Shown in pieces: positions 56,678-64,000 of a DNA stretch of 64,000 nt. The translations under genes and the position numbers were made by a program. The stretch lies in the NCBI RefSeq assembly GCF_019352895.1, contig NZ_JAAAFX010000004.1, forward strand, positions 2,368,485-2,432,484. Reading direction: 5' to 3'. Positions within the stretch are counted from its first letter, which is position 1. The number at the start of each line of letters is the position of its first letter. Source of the stretch: Variovorax boronicumulans. Lineage in GTDB: Bacteria; Pseudomonadota; Gammaproteobacteria; Burkholderiales; Burkholderiaceae_C. The notes below the pieces were generated by a model. The model did not search any database and was not told the DNA's origin. It saw nothing but the letters and a program-made list of their open reading frames with translations.

Positions 56678-57289
56678 TTATTTCCTCATGACCTTTTCGG
56701 ACGGGGTCAGCGCTTCGATGTAGGCCGGGCGCGAGAAGATGCGCTCGGCGTACTTGAGCAGCGGTGCCGCGTTCTTGCTGAGGTCGATGCCGTAGTAGTC
56801 GAGGCGCCACAGCAGCGGCGCGATGGCCACGTCGAGCATCGAGAAGTTGTCGCCCAGCATGTACTTGTTCTTCAGGAACACCGGCGCGAGCTGGGTCAGG
56901 CGGTCACGGATGTGCGCACGCGCCTTCTCCAGCGCCTTGTCGTTGCCCTTGGCGGCGCGGTTCTCGAGCGCGGCCACGTGCACGAACAGTTCCTTCTCGA
57001 AGTTGAGCAGGAACAGGCGCACGCGCGCGCGGTCGACCGGGTCGCCGGGCATCAGCTGCGGATGCGGGAAGCGCTCGTCGATGTACTCGTTGATGATGTT
57101 CGACTCGTACAGGATCAGGTCGCGCTCGACCAGGATCGGCACCTGGCCGTACGGGTTCATCACGCTGATGTCTTCGGGCTTGTTGTAGAGATCGACGTCG
57201 CGGATTTCGAAGTCCATTCCCTTCTCGAACAGCACGAAGCGGCAGCGGTGGGAAAAGGGGCAGGTCGTACCTGAATACAGAACCATCAT
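56678..57289 (-). CDS. sspA: Stringent starvation protein A
   Basis: 203 residues with a glutathione-S-transferase fold: N-terminal thioredoxin-like domain (MVLYSGTTCPFSHRCRFVLFEKGM) and C-terminal helical domain. SspA binds RNA polymerase and affects stationary-phase and stress transcription. It lacks GST activity in characterised cases. Only 25 bp separate its start from the petABC terminator, so it probably depends on read-through; TAGGAG forms the ribosome-binding site. A second ATG one codon on is possible. Confidence 0.95.
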   Translation of the reverse strand: MMVLYSGTTCPFSHRCRFVLFEKGMDFEIRDVDLYNKPEDISVMNPYGQVPILVERDLILYESNIINEYIDERFPHPQLMPGDPVDRARVRLFLLNFEKELFVHVAALENRAAKGNDKALEKARAHIRDRLTQLAPVFLKNKYMLGDNFSMLDVAIAPLLWRLDYYGIDLSKNAAPLLKYAERIFSRPAYIEALTPSEKVMRK

Positions 57290-57314
57290 GGCGAGAGACT
57301 CCTAAAAATCAAAA

Positions 57315-57342
57315 AGAGTGGGTCGCGTTGGCAACCCACTCT
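57315..57342 (-). terminator. Terminator/attenuator between petC and sspA
   Basis: On the minus strand AGAGTGGGT pairs with ACCCACTCT (perfect 9-bp stem, 10-base loop) and is followed by TTTTGATTTTT. It lies 44 bp after petC and 25 bp before sspA. Confidence 0.85.
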
Positions 57343-57386
57343 GCGGGACCGGTCACCCTGCGGCGACATCGATCGGCATTGGACGA

Positions 57387-58142
57387 CTACTTGACGTCTT
57401 TCCAGTACGACGCGTTGAGGCGCCAGACGAAGACCAGCGTCATCATGAGGAACAGCAGCACCCAGACGCCGATGCGCACACGGGTGTTCTGGGCCGGCTC
57501 GGCCATCCATTGCAGGTAGTTGACGAGATCGCCCACGGCCTGGTCGTATTGCAGCGGGGTCAGCGTGCCCGGACGGGTCTGCTCCCAGCCCTTGAAGACT
57601 TCGACTTCATGGCCGTGCGACTCGATCTTGGTGTAGACCGGGCGACGGTCGCCCTGCAGCTCCCACAGCGCGTGCGGCATGCCGACGCTCGGGAACGCGA
57701 GGTTGTTCCAGCCGGTGGCCTTGGTGTCGTCGCGGTAGTAGGTGCGCAGGTAGGTGTAGAGGTAGTCGGCACCGGTGCCGCCATGGCCGGCACGCGAGCG
57801 CGCCACCAGCGTCAGGTCGGGCGGGTTCGCGCCGAACCATTCCTTGGCCTGGTGCGGATCGATGTTCGCCTTCATGACTTCACCGACCTTGTCGGTCGTG
57901 AACAGCAGGTTGTCCTTGATCTGCTGTTCCGTGATGCCGATGTCCTGCAGCCGGTTGAAGCGCATGAACGCCGCCGAGTGGCAGCCCAGGCAGTAGTTGA
58001 CAAACAGCTTGGCGCCGTTCTGCAGCGAGGCCAGGTCGTTGGTCTTGTTGGGCGCCTTGTCCCAGGCGATACCGCCTTCGGCGGCCTGGGCACCCGTGAC
58101 GATGCCGAGAGCGGCGATCAGCGTGAGGATCAGTTTCTTCAT
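57387..58142 (-). CDS. petC: Cytochrome c1 of the bc1 complex
   Basis: 251 residues. A signal peptide (cleavage near AQA-AEG, residue 20) is followed by the heme motif CLGCH at 51-55. The distal Met ligand lies in FPSVGMPHALWEL. A single C-terminal membrane helix (about 224-241) anchors it, followed by NASYWKDVK. It is the third gene of petABC. Confidence 0.96.
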   Translation of the reverse strand: MKKLILTLIAALGIVTGAQAAEGGIAWDKAPNKTNDLASLQNGAKLFVNYCLGCHSAAFMRFNRLQDIGITEQQIKDNLLFTTDKVGEVMKANIDPHQAKEWFGANPPDLTLVARSRAGHGGTGADYLYTYLRTYYRDDTKATGWNNLAFPSVGMPHALWELQGDRRPVYTKIESHGHEVEVFKGWEQTRPGTLTPLQYDQAVGDLVNYLQWMAEPAQNTRVRIGVWVLLFLMMTLVFVWRLNASYWKDVK

Positions 58143-58158
58143 TCTTCTTCTCTTCGGC

Positions 58159-59559
58159 TCAGTGCGCATGGAAGGTGACGCGGTCCGGCACCTGCTTGAA
58201 CGTACCCACACGGCTCCACCATGGCATCAGCAGGAAGAAGCCGAAGTAGAACAGGCTGCCGACCTGCGACACGCGCTCGCCCAGCGGCGAGGGCGGCTGC
58301 ACACCCAGATAACCCAGCACCAGGAAGTTGATCACGAACACGCCGTACAGGTACTTGTTCCAGCTCGGACGGTAGCGGATCGACTTGACCGGGCTGTGGT
58401 CCAGCCAGGGCAGGAAGAACAGGATGATGACGGCACCACCCATCACGACCACGCCCCAGAACTTGGCGTCGATCGAGAGCATCAGCGCGGCGACGACCAC
58501 TGCGGCGATCACGAACGCACCCTTGATCAGGGCCGGCACGCGGGCCTTCCACACGCCGAAGACGGCGGCGCCCACGACGCAGGCGATCAGCGCATACATC
58601 ATCTCGCTGGTGATGGCACGCAGCATCGAATAGAAGGGCGTGAAGTACCAGACCGGTGCGATGTGGTTGGGCGTCTTGAGCGAATCGGCCGGGATGAAGT
58701 TGTTGTACTCCAGGAAGTAGCCGCCGGCTTCGGGCGCGAAGAAGATCACGGCCGAGAAGATCGTCAGGAAGATCACGACGCCGAAGATGTCGTGCACCGA
58801 GTAGTACGGGTGCGACGGGATGCCGTCGACCGGGTGGCCGTCGGGTCCGAGGTTGGCCTTGATCTCGATGCCGTCGGGGTTGTTCGAGCCGACTTCGTGC
58901 AGCGCGATCAGATGCGCCACGACCAGGCCCAGCAGCACCAGCGGCACGGCGATCACGTGGAAGCTGAAGAAGCGGTTCAGCGTGGCATCGCTCACCACGT
59001 AGTCGCCGCGGATCAGCAGCGCGAGGTCAGGACCGACGAAGGGGATCGCGGCGAACAGGTTCACGATCACCTGGGCGCCCCAGTAGGACATCTGGCCCCA
59101 GGGCAGCAGGTAGCCCATGAAGGCCTCGGCCATCAGGCACAGGAAGATCGCGCAGCCGAAGATCCAGATCAGTTCGCGCGGCTTGCGGTAGCTGCCGTAG
59201 ATCAGGCCGCGGAACATGTGCAGGTACACCACCACGAAGAAGGCCGAGGCCCCCGTGGAGTGCATGTAGCGGATCAGCCAGCCCCAGGGCACGTCGCGCA
59301 TGATGTACTCGACCGAGGCGAACGCGAGGTTGGCGTCGGGCTTGTAGTGCATCACCAGGAAGATGCCGGTCACGATCTGGATCACGAGGACCAGCATCGC
59401 GAGCGAGCCGAAGATGTACCACCAGTTGAAGTTCTTCGGCGCGTAGTACTTGCCCCATTGGTCGTTCCACAGCTTGGTCAGCGGGAAGCGGTTGTCGACC
59501 CAGTTCAGCAGCTTTTCGCCGGCCGGGGCGTTGGGGGAGATTTCGTGGAATTCAGCCAT
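58159..59559 (-). CDS. petB: Cytochrome b of the bc1 complex
   Basis: 466 residues with eight or more helices. Heme-ligand histidine pairs are visible in YMHSTGASAFFVVVYLHMFRG and FHVIAVPLVLLGLVVAHLIALHE. The Qo-site motif reads PVWY at residues 302-305 rather than the PEWY of mitochondria and alphaproteobacteria. The C-terminal helix region is longer than in mitochondrial cytochrome b. Start ATG at 59559 (MAEFHEISPNAPAGEKL). Confidence 0.96.
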   Translation of the reverse strand: MAEFHEISPNAPAGEKLLNWVDNRFPLTKLWNDQWGKYYAPKNFNWWYIFGSLAMLVLVIQIVTGIFLVMHYKPDANLAFASVEYIMRDVPWGWLIRYMHSTGASAFFVVVYLHMFRGLIYGSYRKPRELIWIFGCAIFLCLMAEAFMGYLLPWGQMSYWGAQVIVNLFAAIPFVGPDLALLIRGDYVVSDATLNRFFSFHVIAVPLVLLGLVVAHLIALHEVGSNNPDGIEIKANLGPDGHPVDGIPSHPYYSVHDIFGVVIFLTIFSAVIFFAPEAGGYFLEYNNFIPADSLKTPNHIAPVWYFTPFYSMLRAITSEMMYALIACVVGAAVFGVWKARVPALIKGAFVIAAVVVAALMLSIDAKFWGVVVMGGAVIILFFLPWLDHSPVKSIRYRPSWNKYLYGVFVINFLVLGYLGVQPPSPLGERVSQVGSLFYFGFFLLMPWWSRVGTFKQVPDRVTFHAH

Positions 59560-59573
59560 TTTCTTTTTTTGCC

Positions 59574-60188
59574 TCAGGCTTTCTTGTCTTCGCCGATCAG
59601 CAGGCGCGTATCCGAGAGGTACATGTGCGGCGGCACCGGGAGGTTGTCGGGCGCGGGCTTGTTCTTGTAGACGCGGCCGGCCAGGTCGAAGGTCGAACCG
59701 TGGCAGGGGCACAGGAAGCCGCCTTCCCAGTTGTCGGGCAGCGAGGGCTGCGGACCGGCCTGCAGACGGTCGATGGGCGAGCAGCCGAGATGGGTGCAGA
59801 TGCCGACCACCACCAGCACTTCGGGCTTGATGGAGCGGCCTTCGTTGCGCGCGTACTCGGGCGTGAATTCGGAGGGATTGCGCTGCGACTTCGGATCGGC
59901 CAGCTGGCTGTCGAGCTTGGGCAGTTCCGCGATCTGCTGCGGCGTGCGCTTGAGGATCCACACGGGCTTGCCGCGCCATTCGACGGTGAGCTTCTCACCA
60001 GGCTGCATGGCGCTGATGTCCACTTCGACCGGCGCACCGGCGGCCTTGGCGCGCTCGGAGGGCTGGAAGGTGCTGACGAAGGGGATGGCGGTTGCCACGC
60101 CACCCACGGCACCGGCGCAGGTCGATGCAATCAACCACGTCCGCTTGCTCTTGTCGATCCGGGGGGCGCCGACGGGGATGTCACTCAT
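59574..60188 (-). CDS. petA: Rieske iron-sulfur subunit of the bc1 complex
   Basis: 204 residues. An N-terminal membrane anchor (about 18-40) precedes the Rieske domain with cluster motifs CTHLGC (131-136) and CPCHGS (160-165). The region before the helix reads KSKRTWLI, a Lys-Arg version of the twin-arginine Tat signal. Start ATG at 60188 has GAGGA upstream. It heads petABC, with a good promoter at 60232-60261. Confidence 0.96.
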   Translation of the reverse strand: MSDIPVGAPRIDKSKRTWLIASTCAGAVGGVATAIPFVSTFQPSERAKAAGAPVEVDISAMQPGEKLTVEWRGKPVWILKRTPQQIAELPKLDSQLADPKSQRNPSEFTPEYARNEGRSIKPEVLVVVGICTHLGCSPIDRLQAGPQPSLPDNWEGGFLCPCHGSTFDLAGRVYKNKPAPDNLPVPPHMYLSDTRLLIGEDKKA

Positions 60189-60231
60189 GGGGGTCCTCAA
60201 TCTTCTCGCTGGGGGCTTGGGTCAACCCGCG

Positions 60232-60261
60232 ATTGTAGCGGAGCGATACAGACAGATTCAA
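60232..60261 (-). promoter_or_regulatory. Promoter of petABC
   Basis: On the minus strand TTGAAT (60261-60256), an 18-bp spacer and TACAAT (60237-60232). A start near 60225 gives a leader of about 37 nt. Confidence 0.7.
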
Positions 60262-60350
60262 CGCGCACGCAGCCACACGGCGCGCCGCCCACATGCCCGG
60301 CGCACCTCTATACTGACCGCGATTCCAACATCACCGCGAGGTAGGCAGAC

Positions 60351-60779
60351 ATGAGCGTTCTCAAAGAGTTCCGGGAATTTGCCATCAAGGGCAATGTGAT
60401 CGACCTGGCCGTGGGCGTGATCATCGGCGCGGCGTTCGGCAAGATCGTCGACTCGCTGGTCGGCGACGTGATCATGCCGCTCGCCGGACTGGTCTTCGGC
60501 AAGCTGGACTTCTCCAACCTGTTCCTGGTGCTGGGCACGGTACCGGCCGGCGTGGCCAACAACCTGGCCGACCTGAAGAAGGCCGGCGTCCCGGTGCTGG
60601 CCTATGGCAACTTCATCACCATCGCGGTCAACTTCCTGATCCTGGCCTTCATCATCTTCATGATGGTCAAGCAGATCAACCGGCTGCGGAAGAAGGAAGA
60701 AGCGGCGCCCGCCGTGGCGGCCCCGCCCGAGGACATCGCGCTGCTGCGCGAGATCCGCGACAGCCTCAAGCGCCCCTGA
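60351..60779 (+). CDS. mscL: Large-conductance mechanosensitive channel
   Basis: 142 residues. The pore helix [34 protein letters not shown] is nearly the family consensus; the second helix lies near 78-103 and a charged cytoplasmic helix follows ([12 protein letters not shown]). It releases solutes at extreme turgor. TATACT at 60309-60314 may be its -10, and GAGG precedes the start. Its 3' end overlaps convergent pdxA by 14 bp. Confidence 0.97.
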   Translation: MSVLKEFREFAIKGNVIDLAVGVIIGAAFGKIVDSLVGDVIMPLAGLVFGKLDFSNLFLVLGTVPAGVANNLADLKKAGVPVLAYGNFITIAVNFLILAFIIFMMVKQINRLRKKEEAAPAVAAPPEDIALLREIRDSLKRP

Positions 60780-61836
60780 GTGCGCCGGGCGCGAGCGATC
60801 GCGCCATCCGGATCGCCTCGATCAGGCTGGCCGCATCCGCGCGGCCGGTGCCCGCGATGTCGAAGGCGGTCCCGTGGTCGGGGCTGGTGCGCACCAGCGG
60901 CAGCCCCAGCGTCACGTTCACCCCCTTGTCGACGCCCAGGTACTTGACCGGAATCAGCCCCTGGTCGTGGTACATCGCGATCACCACATCGAATTCGCCG
61001 GCCTTGTCCGGCGTGGCCCGGGCCCGCATGAAGACGGTGTCGGGCGCATAGGGGCCGTGGGCCTCGATGCCCTCGGCACGCGCCGCCGCAATGGCCGGCG
61101 CAATGATCTCGCGCTCCTCGCTGCCGAACAGCCCGCCCTCCCCCGCATGCGGATTCAGGCCCGCCACGCCGATGCGCGGCGTGCGGCCCAGCGCGGCGCC
61201 CAGGGCCCGGTGCGCGATCCGGAGCGTGTCGAGCACGCCCTCGGCATGCACCGCGTCGATCGCCTGGCGCAGCGACATGTGGATGCTGACCAGCACCGTG
61301 CGCAATTCGTCGTTGGCCAGCATCATGCGCACCGGCACCTCCGACAGCGGACGCCTCAGATGCGCGGCCGCCTCGGCCTGCAGCAGCTCGGTGTGGCCGG
61401 GGAAGGGAAAGCCCGCAGCCGACAGCGACTCCTTGTGCAGCGGCGCGGTAACGATGGCCGCCACCTGCCCCGCCAGCGCGGCACGCGCGGCCCAGACCAC
61501 GCTGTCGCCGGCCGCCTTTCCCGCCGCCGCGCCGACCTGACCGACCACCACACCCTGCGGCACGTCGATGGCCTGCAGCAGCGGCAGGCAGTTCGGCGGC
61601 AGGCCCGCGACCTCGTCGGCCCGCGCGATCAGCGCCACCGGCAGCGACACGCCGCCGGGCACGGCCAGCGCCGCCGCGGCGCGGCGCAGCGTGCCGAGGT
61701 CGCCCACCACGAAACAGCCGCGCGTCAGCTCGGGCGCCTGCAGGAAAGCCTTGACCACGATCTCGGGGCCGATGCCCGCCGGGTCGCCCATGGTGATGGC
61801 GATCGGCAGGCCCGCCGAGGCAGCGTTGTCGCCCAT
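60766..61836 (-). CDS. pdxA: 4-hydroxythreonine-4-phosphate dehydrogenase
   Basis: 356 residues, an NAD-dependent enzyme of pyridoxal phosphate synthesis. Features include [14 protein letters not shown] at the start, [37 protein letters not shown] and [14 protein letters not shown], with the metal-binding histidines in place. The ATG at 61836 is chosen because GAGGTGAGG lies just upstream; an ATG at 61854 overlapping the Nif3-like stop lacks a ribosome-binding site. Confidence 0.95.
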   Translation of the reverse strand: MGDNAASAGLPIAITMGDPAGIGPEIVVKAFLQAPELTRGCFVVGDLGTLRRAAAALAVPGGVSLPVALIARADEVAGLPPNCLPLLQAIDVPQGVVVGQVGAAAGKAAGDSVVWAARAALAGQVAAIVTAPLHKESLSAAGFPFPGHTELLQAEAAAHLRRPLSEVPVRMMLANDELRTVLVSIHMSLRQAIDAVHAEGVLDTLRIAHRALGAALGRTPRIGVAGLNPHAGEGGLFGSEEREIIAPAIAAARAEGIEAHGPYAPDTVFMRARATPDKAGEFDVVIAMYHDQGLIPVKYLGVDKGVNVTLGLPLVRTSPDHGTAFDIAGTGRADAASLIEAIRMARSLAPGALRGA

Positions 61837-61850
61837 GTTCCTCACCTCGT

Positions 61851-62624
61851 TCATGCCGGGTTGTCGATGTCGATGAATTCGTGCGCCAGCCCCAGTTGGG
61901 CGGCCACGTGCGCCGCCACCGCCGGTGCGCCATAGCGCTCGGTGGCGTGATGGCCGCAGGCCAGGAAGGCCACGCCCAGCTCGCGCGCGTAGTGCGCCTG
62001 CGGCTCGGAGATCTCGCCGGTGATGAAGGCATCGGCGCCGGCCGCGATCGCGGCCTCGAAGTAGCCCTGCGCGCCGCCGGTGCACCAGGCCACGGTCTGG
62101 ATCGGGCGGCGCGTGCCCGGCACCAGCGTGACATGGCGGCCCAGCACCTGCTGGACGTGCGTGGCGAGCGCCGCGGCATCGGCGAAACCGCTGCCGTCGA
62201 TGCGCCCGCCGATGAAGCCCAGGTCCTGCTCGCCAAAGCGGCCGGCCGGGCCCAGGTGCGCCGCCAGGCCCAGCTGCAGGCCCAGCTGCGCGTTGTTGCC
62301 CAGCTCGGGGTGCGCATCGAGCGGCAGGTGGTAGGCGAACAGGTTCACGTCGTCACCCAGCAGCAGGCACAGGCGCTGCCGCATCCAGCCGGTCACGCGG
62401 CCGTCCTGGCCACGCCAGAACAGGCCGTGGTGCACGAAGATCGCATCGGCCTCGGCATGGATCGCGGCCTCGATCAGCGCCCGGCTGGCGGTCACGCCCG
62501 ACACGATCTTGCGCACCGTGGTGCGGCCCTCGACCTGCAGGCCGTTGGGCCCGTAATCCTTGAAGCGTGCGGGCGCCAGCAGCAGGTCGAAGGCGTGCAG
62601 GAGTTCGTGGCGGGTGGTGCTCAT
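61851..62624 (-). CDS. Nif3-like dinuclear metal center protein
   Basis: 257 residues of the NIF3/YbgI/DUF34 family. The start of the fold is NGLQVEGRTTVRKIVSGVTAS, with metal ligands in AIFVHHGLFWRG and FITGEISEPQAHYA, and FLACGHHATERYGAPA near the end. The family is widespread; GTP cyclohydrolase or metal-handling roles have been suggested but not settled. It lies upstream of pdxA on the same strand and is divergent from the DegS-like gene. Confidence 0.93.
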   Translation of the reverse strand: MSTTRHELLHAFDLLLAPARFKDYGPNGLQVEGRTTVRKIVSGVTASRALIEAAIHAEADAIFVHHGLFWRGQDGRVTGWMRQRLCLLLGDDVNLFAYHLPLDAHPELGNNAQLGLQLGLAAHLGPAGRFGEQDLGFIGGRIDGSGFADAAALATHVQQVLGRHVTLVPGTRRPIQTVAWCTGGAQGYFEAAIAAGADAFITGEISEPQAHYARELGVAFLACGHHATERYGAPAVAAHVAAQLGLAHEFIDIDNPA

Positions 62625-62733
62625 GTGCCGATTGTGGCGCGGCCGGCAGACGCCGCGAGGCGTTGAGGGACAATTGCGCCCTGGCGCCGGCCGCGTCTGG
62701 CCGCGCTCTTCTTACGCCTTAGCTCCTCTGTTC

Positions 62734-63897
<1,164 letters not shown>

Positions 63898-63909
63898 GGT
63901 CAGCCAGGA

Positions 63910-63931
63910 CGATGCCCGGCGCCGGGCATCG
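63910..63931. terminator. Perfect 22-bp palindrome between degS-like gene and tatC
   Basis: CGATGCCCGGC followed by its exact reverse complement, halfway between two convergent stops. No T-run is present, so it may block both transcripts only weakly, or act as a 3'-end stabiliser. Confidence 0.5.
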
Positions 63932-63939
63932 CCTGCGCG

Positions 63940-64000
63940 TCAGGAGGAGGGCGAATCGGCGCCTTCTTCTTCCTTGGGTGCGGCGCTGTGCTTCACGAAG
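63940..64000 (-). CDS. tatC: Sec-independent protein translocase TatC, C-terminal end (partial)
   Basis: Only the last 19 residues are in the window (FVKHSAAPKEEEGADSPSS, then TGA). The acidic, serine-rich tail after FVKHSAA fits the cytoplasmic end of betaproteobacterial TatC, and a DegS-like gene converging on tatC is a common order. Too little is present for a firm identification. Confidence 0.5.
   Translation of the reverse strand, partial: FVKHSAAPKEEEGADSPSS

Overview
The window is a GC-rich, gene-dense piece of bacterial chromosome made almost entirely of core genes. Gene content and order (ubiE/ubiJ/ubiB, petABC-sspAB, hemA-prfA-prmC-grxD, rppH/proS, proB-obgE-rpmA-rplU/ispB, pilBCD-coaE-zapD-yacG, secA-dciA) fit a betaproteobacterium of the family Comamonadaceae, most likely Variovorax or a close relative. 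The genus is inferred from gene order and protein character, not proven. There is no CRISPR array, prophage, plasmid or defence island. The only mobile DNA is the right end of an IS481-family element at the left edge.

Layout. 1-158: end of an IS481-type insertion sequence. 204-2650 (minus): nudB, a YbhP-like hydrolase, folE and a BLUF blue-light receptor, so two early folate-pathway enzymes lie together. 3044-4711: mqo on the plus strand. 4813-9178 (minus): an FmdB-type zinc ribbon, a DUF502 protein and aspS, preceded by a sodium:solute symporter. 9245-14188 (minus): a ubiquinone cluster (ubiE, Tim44-like, ubiJ, ubiB) with DUF971 and HIT genes. 14185-19375 (minus): serA followed by a 1292-residue FAD/iron-sulfur oxidoreductase, a plausible pair for serine synthesis with recycling of D-2-hydroxyglutarate.

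19627-24714 (plus): ugpB-ugpA-ugpE-ugpC-ugpQ for glycerol-3-phosphate and glycerophosphodiester uptake. Then come a large MscS-type channel, an ABC system of the PF04392 (TrpXYZ-like) type and a GNAT acetyltransferase. 31060-34769: hemA-prfA-prmC-grxD. 34867-39809: a CorC-type membrane protein, a Tat-exported lytic transglycosylase, proS, rppH and a CNP1-like protein. 39835-44142: proB, obgE, rpmA and rplU facing ispB and tRNA-Pro(CGG). 44259-55770: type IV pilus genes pilBCD, then coaE-zapD-yacG, facing secA-argJ-DUF815-mutT, with dciA divergent from secA. 55858-60188 (minus): petABC, sspA, sspB and tRNA-Thr(TGT). 60351-64000: mscL, pdxA, a Nif3-like protein, a DegS-like protease and the 3' end of tatC.

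I do not see a clearly new multi-gene system here. The most interesting signals are smaller. A composite palindromic repeat of about 90 bp occurs three times, each time just after a stop codon inside a transcription unit and each time in the same orientation relative to transcription. A BLUF photoreceptor gene sits 5 bp after folE. An IS481 end appears to borrow its transposase stop codon from the CTAG target. Several genes look leaderless or follow an attenuator-like hairpin (hemA, the MscS gene, pilB, sspA).
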